A stretch of DNA of 64,000 nucleotides from Lysobacter lycopersici (GCF_007556775.1 NZ_CP041742.1:2494001-2558000), one strand, 5' to 3'; positions 17,512 to 26,459 are shown, counted from the stretch's first letter. Numbers and translations are program-made. Notes: generated by a model not told the origin, from the sequence alone.

Positions 17512-20012
17512 GGCAGGGTATCGGGGGCGTCGTCGTCGAGGGCGTCGTTGTCGACGCCGACGGATGCGGGCGGGATCAGGTAGAGGTCGTCCCGGTCGTA
17601 TCCGAGGATAGCACGGCGCAGGCGCGACCTCGTGTCGGCACCGCCCGAGCCCAGGCCTTTCAGTTCGACTTCGAACTGGATGGCATTGTTCATGTCGCCG
17701 CTGCGGTTCTGCACGTAGCGGCGGGCGACAACGCGCACCGCGAGGCAGCAGCTGTCCCATTGCACGCCGGCGATGCCTTCGAGCAGGCCGGGTTCGTCGC
17801 CCGTGCTCGGATTGCGGTAGAACGAGTAGTAATAGCGGCCGACCAGGCTCCAGGAAGCGTTGATCGGGTACAGGAACGAGAGATCGGCCTGTTCGAGCAC
17901 GTCGCGCCGATAGCGGTAACCCAGGTTGGCGACGCCATCCTCCCCGATCAGGTAACGGGTGCTGAAACTGGCGAGGTACTGGCGCTTGTCGGTCGGATCC
18001 CACTGGTAGGAACCGTTCATGCTCCAGCGGTCGTTGACCGCATACGTCGCGTCCGCGACCCACCGCGACTGGCTGCGTTCCGCCGGAATCGTGCTGTTCG
18101 TCGATACCTGCGGCGGATCGAAATAGCGGATCTGGCCGAGGTTGAGCACCAGTTTCTCGAAGCCGTCGGACTGCCGCAGGAATCGGCTCGAGAGCGCGAC
18201 GGTCACCTGGTTGGCATTGGTCTGCCGATCCGCGCCGGTGAAGCTGTTGTCGCGGAACAGCGAGCCCCAGCTGAAGGTCATTGCCCGCGTGTCGAACAGG
18301 GGCAGGTCGGTCTGGTCGCGGTACGGCGCGTAGAGGTAGAAAATCCTCGGCTCGAGGGTCTGTATGAACCCGTGCCCGCGCACGTCCATGTCGCGATCGA
18401 AATACATCCCGGCATCGAAGCTGGCGATCGGCAGGCTGCGGCTCGGGCTGGCATTGCCGCCGAGCTTGTTTGCGAGGTCGTCGTCGAGCCGGTAGCCGGT
18501 GTAGCGCCATGCAAGCGTCGGGGTCGCGAACCAGCTGTCGCCTTCGAACGGCATGCTGACGTAGGGCTTCAGGTCGAATCGCGACCCGCCCGGAAGGAGA
18601 TCGGAATCGTTGTGCTGGAAACGGACCAATTCGGTATCGACGCCGGCCACGAAGTGCTTGCCGAAGGGCTGTTCCCATTCGGCGAACAGGCGCGGCAAGC
18701 GGCCGTAGGGGAGGTTGCGCTCGGCGAGCGTGTAGTCCGCGAGGACCGGTCGTTCGGCGCTGATGCCGGCCTGCCAATAACGGCCGTTGCCGAAGATGCC
18801 GACGGTGCTCTTGAGGCGGAACGCAGTGAGCCCGTTGACGTTGTTGCTCGCGTCCTCGAGGTAACGCGGGTCGCTGATCCAGACCAGGCTGGAACGCGCC
18901 TGCCAGTGGTCCGACAGGTCCTGCGTGGCGTCGAAGCGGAACATGCCGCGGTTGTCGACGCGGCGGTTGTCCTCGGGGATGCCCTGGGCGATTTCCTCGT
19001 CGCGCTCGCGGTCGGTCAGCTTGTCCGAGGGCAGGTAGTCCATGTCCAGCGTGCCGCGGCCGTGCGGCAGCAGGTAGCGGAATTCGGTCCCGAGCTGCAG
19101 GCCGCGGTCGCTCATGTAGCGCGGGGTCAGGGTCAGGTCGTAGTTCGGCGCGAGGTTGAAATAGATCGGCTGGCGCCAGTCGAAGCCGTTGCGGCTGGAG
19201 GAACCGATCGTCGGGTAGAGCAGGCCGGTGCGCCGGCGGTTGTCGATCGGGAAGGTGAACCACGGCACGTAGAGCACCGGCACCTTGCCGACGCGCAGGG
19301 TGGCGTCGTGGGCCACGCCCATGCCACTGTCGGTATCGATGTCGATCTGCTTGGCGCGGAGTTCCCAGCGACGGTCGTCGGGCGGGCAGGTGGAGTAGGT
19401 CGAACCGTAGAGCTTGCCGTCGCTGCCGTGCATTTCCGCGCGCTCGGCGCCGCCGTTGCCGCGCCGCGAGATCAACTGGTAGCGCACGTCGTCGAGCTGG
19501 TGGGTGTCCTGGTCCTGGTTGCCTTCGGCGCTCTTCGCCACCAGGCGGATCCCGGAATCCTGGTAGCGGACGCTCCCGTCGGCGCTGTAATTGCCGGTCT
19601 CGCTGTTGGAGGTCAGGTGGTCGGTCGCGAGGAACTGGTCGCCGCGGGTCAGCACGACGTGGCCGCTGAACGTGGTATCGCTGCCTTCTATTCCGGAAAT
19701 CTGGTCGCCGGAAATATCGGTCGGCAATTGCAGGCGTTGCTCCGAGGTCAGCTTCGGCCCGGTTTTCGCCGGGGCCTGCGTCGCGCCGGCATTCGCGTCG
19801 ACGAGACCGGCATTGGCCGCGCCGGTATCGGTCGCCTGCGCGTCGGTGGCAGGCGCCGGGGCCGGCTGGGTTTCGGGGAAGGCGGGAACCGCGTCCCCGA
19901 CCGGGCACAAGCCCCAGTTCGGCTGCATGTCGTCGTCGGCCCAAGCGGGCAAGCAGGCTGCGATCAGCAGCGACAGGGGGAGCAGGCGAAGGCTTCGGCG
20001 CACGCGTTCCAT
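17508..20012 (-). CDS. lptD: LPS-assembly protein LptD
   Basis: This is an 834-residue outer-membrane beta-barrel that, with LptE, inserts lipopolysaccharide into the outer leaflet. Signal peptide 1-25, LptA-like jellyroll (about 95-270, with FSGHVVLTRGDQFLATDHL), then the barrel domain. The four-cysteine arrangement known from E. coli is kept: Cys36 (LCPV), one in STCPPDD, and a neighbouring pair in DSCC near the C-terminus, so the interlocked disulfides needed for function can form. It is the first gene of the seven-gene minus-strand chain and divergent from msrB, with 95 bp between the starts. Confidence 0.97.
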   Translation of the reverse strand: MERVRRSLRLLPLSLLIAACLPAWADDDMQPNWGLCPVGDAVPAFPETQPAPAPATDAQATDTGAANAGLVDANAGATQAPAKTGPKLTSEQRLQLPTDISGDQISGIEGSDTTFSGHVVLTRGDQFLATDHLTSNSETGNYSADGSVRYQDSGIRLVAKSAEGNQDQDTHQLDDVRYQLISRRGNGGAERAEMHGSDGKLYGSTYSTCPPDDRRWELRAKQIDIDTDSGMGVAHDATLRVGKVPVLYVPWFTFPIDNRRRTGLLYPTIGSSSRNGFDWRQPIYFNLAPNYDLTLTPRYMSDRGLQLGTEFRYLLPHGRGTLDMDYLPSDKLTDRERDEEIAQGIPEDNRRVDNRGMFRFDATQDLSDHWQARSSLVWISDPRYLEDASNNVNGLTAFRLKSTVGIFGNGRYWQAGISAERPVLADYTLAERNLPYGRLPRLFAEWEQPFGKHFVAGVDTELVRFQHNDSDLLPGGSRFDLKPYVSMPFEGDSWFATPTLAWRYTGYRLDDDLANKLGGNASPSRSLPIASFDAGMYFDRDMDVRGHGFIQTLEPRIFYLYAPYRDQTDLPLFDTRAMTFSWGSLFRDNSFTGADRQTNANQVTVALSSRFLRQSDGFEKLVLNLGQIRYFDPPQVSTNSTIPAERSQSRWVADATYAVNDRWSMNGSYQWDPTDKRQYLASFSTRYLIGEDGVANLGYRYRRDVLEQADLSFLYPINASWSLVGRYYYSFYRNPSTGDEPGLLEGIAGVQWDSCCLAVRVVARRYVQNRSGDMNNAIQFEVELKGLGSGGADTRSRLRRAILGYDRDDLYLIPPASVGVDNDALDDDAPDTLP

Positions 20013-20107
20013 CCGGCGGCGGAAAAACGACCGTTAGCTTGCCGGAACCCTTGCACCCGGGCAACGCGGCCGCCGCCTTGGGACACGGGCCCATTCAGGA
20101 GCACGCC

Positions 20108-20515
20108 GTGGCCAACGACCCGATCCGCCGCAGCGACGAGGAATGGCGCGGGCAACTTTCGCCTGAGCAATACACGGTTTGCCGCTGTTGCACGACCGAA
20201 TCCCCGTTCAGCGGGCGCTGGTGGAACCACAAACAGGCCGGGCAATGCCGTTGTGCCGCTTGCGGCTATCCGCTGTCCGATTCAGCGGACAAGTTCGATT
20301 CAGGCACCGGCTGGCCCAGTTGCACCCGGCCTGCCGGCGATGTCGCGGTCAGTGAGCACGCGGACGACAACCACGGCACGCATCGCGGCGAAGTATGGTG
20401 CGCGCGTTGCGAATCGCACCTCGGGCATCTGTTCCCCGACGGCCCGGCGCCGACCGGGCTGCGCTACTGCATCGATACCGCGACGCTGGATTTCCAAGCC
20501 GACGCCGCGCGCTGA
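20108..20515 (+). CDS. msrB: peptide-methionine (R)-S-oxide reductase
   Basis: This encodes 135 residues. It reduces R-methionine sulfoxide in oxidised proteins, using thioredoxin. Zinc-binding cysteine pairs are visible (CRCC and CAAC early, CARC later) and the catalytic cysteine lies in GLRYCIDTATL. At the position where many homologues have GCGWPS this protein has GTGWPSC, so the usual resolving cysteine is absent and a cysteine follows instead. The start is GTG 20108, decided by CAGGAG at 20095-20100. Its stop codon directly abuts that of the convergent gene (TGATCA). Confidence 0.93.
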   Translation: MANDPIRRSDEEWRGQLSPEQYTVCRCCTTESPFSGRWWNHKQAGQCRCAACGYPLSDSADKFDSGTGWPSCTRPAGDVAVSEHADDNHGTHRGEVWCARCESHLGHLFPDGPAPTGLRYCIDTATLDFQADAAR

Positions 20516-21451
20516 TCAGCCACGCAACGCGGCGACGTGGGCGACCGCGCTTGCGGCGAGCGCGGCGAGGTCGTAGCCGCCTTCGAGCGTGGACACGATG
20601 CGCCCGTTCGCGTGCCGATTCGCGATTTCGACCAGTTGTGCGGTGATCCAGCCGAAGTCGTCCGCGTCGAGCAGCCCCTGCGCCAATGGGTCGTCGCGGT
20701 GCGCGTCGAAGCCGGCGGACACGAACAGCACAGACGGCGCGAACGCATCCAGTCGCGGCAACAGCGCGTCCCGCCACAAGGCGCGCACGTCCGCGCCGCT
20801 GCTCAGCGGCGGATACGGCGCATTGGCGATGTTGCCGACGCCGGTTTCGGCCGCCGCGCCGGTGCCGGGATAGAGCGGCATCTGGTGGGTGTCGACGAAC
20901 AGCAGCCGCGGCTCGCGTTCGAAGATCGCCTGCGTGCCGTTGCCGTGGTGCACGTCGAAATCGGCGATGGCGATGCGTTCGACGCCATGCGCGGCGAAGG
21001 CGTGCGCGGCACCGACCGCGACGTTGTCGAACAGGCAGAAGCCCATCGCCGCCGCCGGTTCGGCGTGGTGGCCGGGAGGGCGCACCGCGCAGAACGCGCG
21101 CCGGTTTTCGCCGCCGAGCACCCAGTCGGTCGCCGCGACCACCGCGCCCGCGGCGCGCAACGCGGCTTCGGCGCTGCCGGGCGAAAGCGCGGTGTCGGCA
21201 TCCAGCCAGTGCAGGTCGGCGCCGGGTTGCGTTTCCAGCACTTGCGCGATGTAGTGCGGCGCATGCACGCGCGACAGTTCCTCGATCGATGCGCGCGGCG
21301 CATGGTCATCATGGCGTATGACGCCCGGAAACTGCGCCGCGAGCGCAGCCAATACTGTAATCAGGCGCGCGGGGCGTTCGGGGTGGCCTTCACCGGTATC
21401 GTGCGCAAGGCACGCGGGATGCGAGTACAGCCTGAATTCGGCCGCATTCAA
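20516..21451 (-). CDS. histone-deacetylase-family hydrolase
   Basis: This encodes 311 residues, a zinc-dependent amidohydrolase of the arginase/deacetylase superfamily (class II-like). Zinc and catalytic motifs are intact: HPERPARL, RPPGHHAE (catalytic His pair), FDVHHGNGTQ (Asp and His ligands), SAGFDAHRDDP and EGGYDL. Bacterial substrates are probably acetylpolyamines or other small acetyl-amides. No ATG exists; I take TTG 21451, which overlaps the upstream stop as TTGA. GTG 21472 is the alternative and would overlap by 25 bp. Confidence 0.92.
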   Translation of the reverse strand: MNAAEFRLYSHPACLAHDTGEGHPERPARLITVLAALAAQFPGVIRHDDHAPRASIEELSRVHAPHYIAQVLETQPGADLHWLDADTALSPGSAEAALRAAGAVVAATDWVLGGENRRAFCAVRPPGHHAEPAAAMGFCLFDNVAVGAAHAFAAHGVERIAIADFDVHHGNGTQAIFEREPRLLFVDTHQMPLYPGTGAAAETGVGNIANAPYPPLSSGADVRALWRDALLPRLDAFAPSVLFVSAGFDAHRDDPLAQGLLDADDFGWITAQLVEIANRHANGRIVSTLEGGYDLAALAASAVAHVAALRG

Positions 21452-21999
21452 CGCCGGCGCTCGTGGTTCCACAGGACTTCGCCGTGGCCGTCGGCGCGGC
21501 CGAGCACGCGGGCGAGCACGAACAGCAGGTCGGAAAGCCGGTTGAGGTAGCGAATCGCCTGCGGCCGCACCGCGTCGTGGTGCGATAGCGTCACCGCCTC
21601 GCGTTCGGCGCGGCGCACGATGGTGCGCGCGAGGTGGCAGCGCGCCGCGGCTTCGCCGCCGCCGGGCAGGATGAAATCCTTGAGCGCGGGCAGGTCGGCG
21701 TTGTGCGCGTCGAGCCATTGTTCCAGCCGCTCCACGTCGGCATCGTCGATCGCCGCGTAGCCGGGAATGCACAGTTCGCCGCCGAGGTCGAACATCTGGT
21801 GCTGGATCGACACGAGCTGGTCGCGGATCGCGTCAGGCAATGATGCGGCGAGCAGGACGCCGATCGCCGAATTCGCCTCGTCGACGGTTCCGTAGGCGGC
21901 GACGCGCGCGGAATCCTTGGCCACGCGCGTGCCGTCACCGAGGCCGGTCGTGCCGTCGTCGCCGGTCTTGGTGTAGATCTTGGAGAGGCGGTTTCCCAT
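21448..21999 (-). CDS. cob(I)alamin adenosyltransferase, PduO type
   Basis: This is a 183-residue cytoplasmic enzyme that transfers adenosyl from ATP to cob(I)alamin, making coenzyme B12. N-terminal ATP-binding motif KIYTKTGDDGTTGL and the active-site stretch GTVDEANSAIG, plus RRAERE and RYLNRLSDLLFVLAR, are the PduO signature. No cobalamin biosynthesis genes are in the window, so imported corrinoid is the probable substrate; the adjacent membrane gene could serve this. No B12-riboswitch features were seen upstream. Confidence 0.94.
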   Translation of the reverse strand: MGNRLSKIYTKTGDDGTTGLGDGTRVAKDSARVAAYGTVDEANSAIGVLLAASLPDAIRDQLVSIQHQMFDLGGELCIPGYAAIDDADVERLEQWLDAHNADLPALKDFILPGGGEAAARCHLARTIVRRAEREAVTLSHHDAVRPQAIRYLNRLSDLLFVLARVLGRADGHGEVLWNHERRR

Positions 22000-22000
22000 G

Positions 22001-22072
22001 CGGTTGGTGGTTGGTCGTTGGTGGTTCGTGAGAAAGCTTCTACCAACTACGAGCCACCAACTCCCAACTGCT
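22001..22072. repeat. palindromic repeat, GTTGGTGGTT family
   Basis: Arms GTTGGTGGTTGGTCGTTGGT and the later CCACCAACTCCCAAC can pair; TTGGTGGTTCGT at 22018-22029 faces ACGAGCCACCAA at 22049-22060 with one mismatch. It fills the gap between the DUF6580 gene and the adenosyltransferase gene. Confidence 0.65.
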
Positions 22073-22669
22073 TCAAACCGTCTGCGGACGCAGCGCCGGC
22101 AGCTTGCGCCGCAGCAGCGCGAAGCCGCCGAACAGCAGCGCCGAGTAGAACAGCGTGCCGAGCACGGTCCACTGGAAGAACGGGATGCCGGCGACGTAGC
22201 AGGCGCCGAGGCCGGCATTGCAGGCCGGATAGCCGGGCACGACGATCGCGGTGAGCCAGGTCGCGAAGTTGCTGAGCACGAAGAACAGCACCGAACCGGC
22301 GAGCGAATAGCCGAGCACGCGCGTGCCGTTGACGCGGCCGCGCAGGCCGAAGCCGAGCAGGCTGCACAACGCGACGCAGGCGTAGATCGCGAGCAGGCTG
22401 GGCAGGTAGGTCGCGGTGCTGAAGTACTGCAGGTAGGTGCCGCCGTTCAGCGCGCCGAGCGCGAGATCGGAGATCAGCAAACCGGCCAGCGGCACCAGCA
22501 CGGCCCACGCGCGATTCGCGAAATACGCGCCGCCGAACAGCGCGATGGCCTCGACCGGCGAGAAGTTCGGCGGATGCGGCAACAGGCGGGTCAGCGCAGC
22601 GACGAAGATCAGCACGGCCAGCAACAGCGGGCCCGGGGCGAAACTGGCGGTGGAGGCGGGGCGATTCAT
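22073..22669 (-). CDS. DUF6580-like integral membrane protein, putative transporter
   Basis: This encodes 198 residues with about six hydrophobic segments. The family phrase RLLPHPPNFSPVEAIALFGGAYF near residue 30 and DLALGALN match what I recall of DUF6580 putative transport proteins. Size and topology resemble S-components of ECF vitamin transporters. The next gene on the strand is the cob(I)alamin adenosyltransferase, 73 bp away across a REP element, which suggests corrinoid uptake; this is inference from context. Start ATG 22669 is used; the frame continues 15 codons upstream without hydrophobic character. Confidence 0.75.
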   Translation of the reverse strand: MNRPASTASFAPGPLLLAVLIFVAALTRLLPHPPNFSPVEAIALFGGAYFANRAWAVLVPLAGLLISDLALGALNGGTYLQYFSTATYLPSLLAIYACVALCSLLGFGLRGRVNGTRVLGYSLAGSVLFFVLSNFATWLTAIVVPGYPACNAGLGACYVAGIPFFQWTVLGTLFYSALLFGGFALLRRKLPALRPQTV

Positions 22670-22713
22670 CGTCGTGCGCGTCTGTTTTTCACGGGAACCG
22701 CTAGCATAACGCA

Positions 22714-23937
22714 ATGCCCCCCCACGACCTCGCCAACAGCGGCCATCACGACGTCGTCATCGTCGGCGGCGGGCTGGTCGGCGCCAGCCTCGCGCTGGCG
22801 CTGGAGCGCAGCGGCCTCGACGTGGTCATGGTCGAGGCCACGCCGGCCGCGCGCCTGCCGGAAGTGTTCGACCAGCGCAACCTCAGCCTGGCCGAAGCCA
22901 GCGTCAACGCGCTCGATGCGCTCGGCGTGTTGCCGGCGCTGCGCGCGCCCAGCGGCGAAATCCGCCGCATCCACGTCAGCCGGAACGGGGACTTCGGTCG
23001 CGTGCTGCTGCGCGCCGGAGACTACGGTCGCGAAGCATTCGGCCGGGTCGTGGTCGCCCGCGACCTCGGCGATGCGCTGGAAACGCGACTGCAGGCCTTG
23101 CCGAACCTGCAGCGTTATCGGCCTGCGCGTTTCCTCGGCCTCGGCGAATCTGATCCCGGATGGAGGCGCATCCGCATCTCGGATGAATCCGGTGAACGCA
23201 TGCTTTCCACGCGCCTGCTCGTCGCCGCTGACGGTGCGGACAGCGCAGTGCGCAATGCGCTCGGCATCGGTGCGCAGCGCCACGACTACGGCCAACGATT
23301 GTTCGTCGCGCGCCTGCGCAGCGAACGTGCGCCGGACGGCACCGCCTACGAACGCTTCGGCGAGCATGGACCGACCGCGCTGCTGCCGCGCGGGGATCGC
23401 CACTACGGCCTGGTGCATGCGGTCGCGGAAGACGAAGCCGGCGAAGTCGCCGCGCTCGACGACGCGGCCTTCCTCGCGCGCGTGCAGCGCGCCTTCGGCT
23501 GGCGCGCCGGGCGATTCCTCGAGGTCGGCCCGCGCAGCGCGTATCCGGCGCAACGCATCGTCGCCGATGCGCTGCATGCGCCGCGCGTGGTGCTGGTCGG
23601 CAATGCGGCGCAAAGCCTGCATCCGGTCGGCGCGCAGGGCTTCAACCTCGGCCTGCGCGATGCGCTGACGCTGGCGGAGATGCTCGAGGCCGAAGGCATC
23701 GAGGCTGCCGGGGACGGTCTGCTCGAACGCTACGCGGCACGCCGGCGCGAGGATCGCGAACGCACGCTCGCCTTCTCCGACGGGCTCGCGCGCTTCACTT
23801 CGAACGAAGACCTGTCGGCCCTGCGCGCATTCGGCTGGTTCGCGGTCGACCGTTCGCCTTCGCTGCAGGCGCGTCTGGTCGGCGGCGCGATGGGTTATCG
23901 CGGCGACGTACCGGAACTGTGCCGGGGTCGCGCATGA
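22714..23937 (+). CDS. ubiH: ubiquinone biosynthesis FAD monooxygenase, UbiH type
   Basis: This is a 407-residue flavoprotein hydroxylating the benzene ring in ubiquinone synthesis. N-terminal FAD site VVIVGGGLVGASLALAL, the second FAD motif GNAAQSLHPVGAQGFNLGLRD near residue 300, and the UbiH-like substrate region HVSRNGDFGRVLLRAGDYG are visible. The second motif reads NAAQSLHPVGAQG as in UbiH, while the downstream paralogue reads DAAHVVHPLAGQG. The stop overlaps the next start as ATGA. Cytoplasmic, membrane-associated complex is expected. Confidence 0.92.
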   Translation: MPPHDLANSGHHDVVIVGGGLVGASLALALERSGLDVVMVEATPAARLPEVFDQRNLSLAEASVNALDALGVLPALRAPSGEIRRIHVSRNGDFGRVLLRAGDYGREAFGRVVVARDLGDALETRLQALPNLQRYRPARFLGLGESDPGWRRIRISDESGERMLSTRLLVAADGADSAVRNALGIGAQRHDYGQRLFVARLRSERAPDGTAYERFGEHGPTALLPRGDRHYGLVHAVAEDEAGEVAALDDAAFLARVQRAFGWRAGRFLEVGPRSAYPAQRIVADALHAPRVVLVGNAAQSLHPVGAQGFNLGLRDALTLAEMLEAEGIEAAGDGLLERYAARRREDRERTLAFSDGLARFTSNEDLSALRAFGWFAVDRSPSLQARLVGGAMGYRGDVPELCRGRA

Positions 23938-25109
23938 AGCGCGGCATGCGCGACGCGGTGGTGGTCGGCGGCGGCGTGGTCGGCGCCGCCTGCGCGCTGG
24001 CGCTGGCCAAACTCGGCCTCGATGTCGCACTGGTCGAAGCACGCGAACCGTCGCGTTGGGACGCTTCGCAACGCGACCTGCGCGTGTATGCGTTCGCGCC
24101 GGACAACGCCGCGTTGCTTGATGCGCTCGGCATCTGGAAGTCGATTCGCGAATCGCGCATCGAACCTTACCGGCGCATGCGGGTGTGGGATGCCGCGGGC
24201 GGCGGCGAACTCGACATCGATGCCGATGCGCTGGGTCGGCGCGAACTCGGCTGGATCGTCGAATACGGCCTGCTCGTCGACACGTTATCGTCGGCGTTGC
24301 CGGCGGCCGGCGTCGAAGTACTGTGTCCGGCGAAAGTCGAATCGCTCATGCAGGATGAGCGCGGCGTCCGACTCGGACTGGATTCAGGGCGCGTGCTCGA
24401 AGCGCGCATCGCCATCGCCGCCGACGGTGGCGATTCCGCGGTGCGCGCGCTGGCCGGCATCGAAGTGGATGCGCACGACCATGCGCAACGCGGCGTGGTC
24501 GCCTATGTCGAAACTGCATTGCCGCACGAAGCCACGGCCTGGCAGCGCTTCCTGCCCGGCGGCCCGCTGGCGTTCCTTCCCTGCGGCGATGGCCTCAGTT
24601 CCATCGTGTGGAGCCTGCCCAACGACGAAGCCGCGCGCGTGCTGGCGCTGGACGATGCGGCGTTCGGCGAAGAACTGGCGCAAGCATTCGAAGCGCGCCT
24701 CGGCGCGGTGCGGGTCGCATCGAAGCGCGCGGCGTTCCCGTTGCGCCGGCAACTCGCGGATTCCCTGTGCGAAGGCCGCGTGCTGCTGGCCGGCGATGCC
24801 GCCCACGTGGTGCATCCGCTGGCGGGGCAGGGCGTGAACCTCGGCCTGCGCGATGTCGCCGCGCTGCGCGATTCGATCGCGGCCGCGCAATCGCGGCGGT
24901 TGGCGTGGGATTCGCCGCATCGCCTGCGACGTTGGGCACGACAACGACGCAGCGAGAATGCGCTCGCGGCGCACGCGTTCGATGCGATCAATCGCGTCTA
25001 CAGCAACGACGCCTTGTGGCCGACCCTGCTGCGTGGCCATGCGCTGGGCATCGCCGGGAAGTTGCCGCCGGTGGCATCGGCGCTTTGGCGCCACGCGTCC
25101 GGACTCTGA
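23934..25109 (+). CDS. second ubiquinone-type FAD monooxygenase (UbiH/UbiF/VisC family)
   Basis: This encodes 391 residues. FAD motifs VVVGGGVVGAACALAL near residue 7 and LLAGDAAHVVHPLAGQGVNLGLRD near residue 285 define the family. It overlaps ubiH by 4 bp, so both hydroxylation steps are probably coexpressed. Whether it acts as UbiF, UbiI or a broader-specificity enzyme cannot be decided from the sequence alone. A 12-bp GC-rich hairpin follows the stop. Confidence 0.9.
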   Translation: MKRGMRDAVVVGGGVVGAACALALAKLGLDVALVEAREPSRWDASQRDLRVYAFAPDNAALLDALGIWKSIRESRIEPYRRMRVWDAAGGGELDIDADALGRRELGWIVEYGLLVDTLSSALPAAGVEVLCPAKVESLMQDERGVRLGLDSGRVLEARIAIAADGGDSAVRALAGIEVDAHDHAQRGVVAYVETALPHEATAWQRFLPGGPLAFLPCGDGLSSIVWSLPNDEAARVLALDDAAFGEELAQAFEARLGAVRVASKRAAFPLRRQLADSLCEGRVLLAGDAAHVVHPLAGQGVNLGLRDVAALRDSIAAAQSRRLAWDSPHRLRRWARQRRSENALAAHAFDAINRVYSNDALWPTLLRGHALGIAGKLPPVASALWRHASGL

Positions 25110-25119
25110 GCCGCGAACA

Positions 25120-25147
25120 GGAACGCCCCGCGCGCGCGGGGCGTTCC
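25120..25147. terminator. GC-rich hairpin between convergent genes
   Basis: A perfect 12-bp stem (GGAACGCCCCGC / GCGGGGCGTTCC) with loop GCGC lies between the second ubiquinone hydroxylase and the convergent Ala-rich gene. There is no T tract, so it is a probable but not classical bidirectional terminator. Confidence 0.6.
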
Positions 25148-25166
25148 GATGCATCGCGTGACGGGA

Positions 25167-25769
25167 TCAGTTGCTGTTGGCGGGAACCGTCAGGGTCACG
25201 CTCTGGCCGCTCGGCACCGAATGGATCACCACGGTGCGCGTATTGGTGGCGGCGACTACCGGCTGGGGCGGCGGCGGGGTCATCGCGGCCTGCGCGGCGC
25301 TCGCCGCATCCTGCGCGGATGCCGCGGCGGCCTGCGCATCGCTTGCCGCCGAAGCGGCGGTGGCGGCGCCCATGCTGGCCTGCGCGGAGGCATCGCCCTT
25401 GTTCACTCCGTAGTTCGCGACGGCATTCGCGGCCTGGGCCTGCTCCGCGCCCGCCTGCGCATCCGTCGAGGCCTGTTGTGCCATGACGGCAGCGGCTTGC
25501 GCAGCCGAAGCCTGGTTCGCGGCGGTTGCCGCGGCATCGGCGGTCGGCGCCGGCGCCATGCTCGCCTTCACCGCTGCGTTCGCGGCGATCGATGCGTCCT
25601 GTGCCGACTGGTCGGCTTGCGTCGCGTCGTTGGTCGCGGCCTTGGACTGGGCGTCGGTCTGGGTCTCGACCTGCGCGTTGGTGCTTTGCGCGAACGCCGG
25701 CGCGCACGCCATTGCGGCAAGCAGGGCGATCGGGAGCAGGCGCTGCGTATTGCGGATGTGCGTCTTCAT
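25167..25769 (-). CDS. Ala-rich low-complexity exported protein
   Basis: This encodes 200 residues. Signal peptide about 1-25 (LLPIALLAAMACAPAFAQ). The mature part to about residue 165 is almost only Ala, Gln, Ser, Asp and Thr in a helical, coiled-coil-like pattern with repeated AAxxAxxA steps, followed by a short proline stretch PPPPQP and a beta-rich end (VVIHSVPSGQSVTLTVP). I know no function; a periplasmic or surface fibre-like protein is conceivable. GGAGG upstream supports ATG 25769. No Cys in the mature part. Confidence 0.7.
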   Translation of the reverse strand: MKTHIRNTQRLLPIALLAAMACAPAFAQSTNAQVETQTDAQSKAATNDATQADQSAQDASIAANAAVKASMAPAPTADAAATAANQASAAQAAAVMAQQASTDAQAGAEQAQAANAVANYGVNKGDASAQASMGAATAASAASDAQAAAASAQDAASAAQAAMTPPPPQPVVAATNTRTVVIHSVPSGQSVTLTVPANSN

Positions 25770-25880
25770 CGTGAGGCCTCCGTGGGCTGGGTGACCGCAC
25801 GCTACGACCGCGGCGATCAAGGCCGGGTTAAATCGGCGCAACCGCAACTGAACGCGAATTGGTTTGTCGAAAGCCGGCGT

Positions 25881-26458
25881 TCAGTAACGCGCGCCGCCGC
25901 TCTCGCCGTAGGCGCGCAGCACCGCGCGGGCCGCGTCGCGCTCGATGTCGCGCACGACCTCGATGCCGCGTGCGTTCAGTTCGCCGATCCAGTCCGCCGG
26001 CAACGGGCCTTCGTCGAACTCGGTGAGTTCCATCACGTCTTCCGCGCGCGCGCCGATCAGCAGTCGGTCGATGCCGGCCCAGACCGTCGCGCCATAGCAC
26101 TGGCAGCAGGGCTGCGACGAGGTCGCGAGCGTGATCGGGCCAATCGGTGAATCGTCGTCCGCATCGCGGTTCAGGCGCAGCCGTTGCGTGCGTCCCTGCG
26201 CAAGCATGTAGGCCATCATTTCCGCGTGCGCGACCGAGCAGGCGTGCGGCACCACGCGATTCACGCCGACGGCGATGATGCGGCCGTCCGGGCCGAACAC
26301 CGCGGAACCGAATGGGCCGCCGGTGTCATGCTCGATGTTGCGCTTCGACAACGCGATGGCAAGCGCGACCTTGTCCGCGTCGGACGGATAGGTGCGCATG
26401 GCGTCCACGGCCTCGTGCACCCAGGCCGGAAGCGTGAGGTGGACTTGCGCGTACAGCA

Positions 26459-26459
<1 letters not shown>
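25881..26459 (-). CDS. nucleoside/guanine deaminase, cytidine-deaminase fold
   Basis: This is a 192-residue zinc-dependent deaminase. Zinc motif HAEM (His ligand and catalytic Glu) near residue 79 and PCCQC near residue 117 (the PCxxC ligand pair) are intact. The layout resembles guanine deaminase and tRNA adenosine deaminase relatives; the substrate is uncertain. Its ATG overlaps the glnS stop by one base (TGATG), so it is translated after glnS. Confidence 0.87.

Noticed and set aside
17502-20576. Plus-strand open frame of about 1020 codons opposite lptD
   Set aside because: It is antisense to lptD, rich in Arg/Ala/Val/His with no domain, and has no start context; a high-GC shadow frame.
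21960-22075. Possible B12 riboswitch before the adenosyltransferase gene
   Set aside because: The gap is short and filled by a palindromic repeat; no B12-box wording was found.
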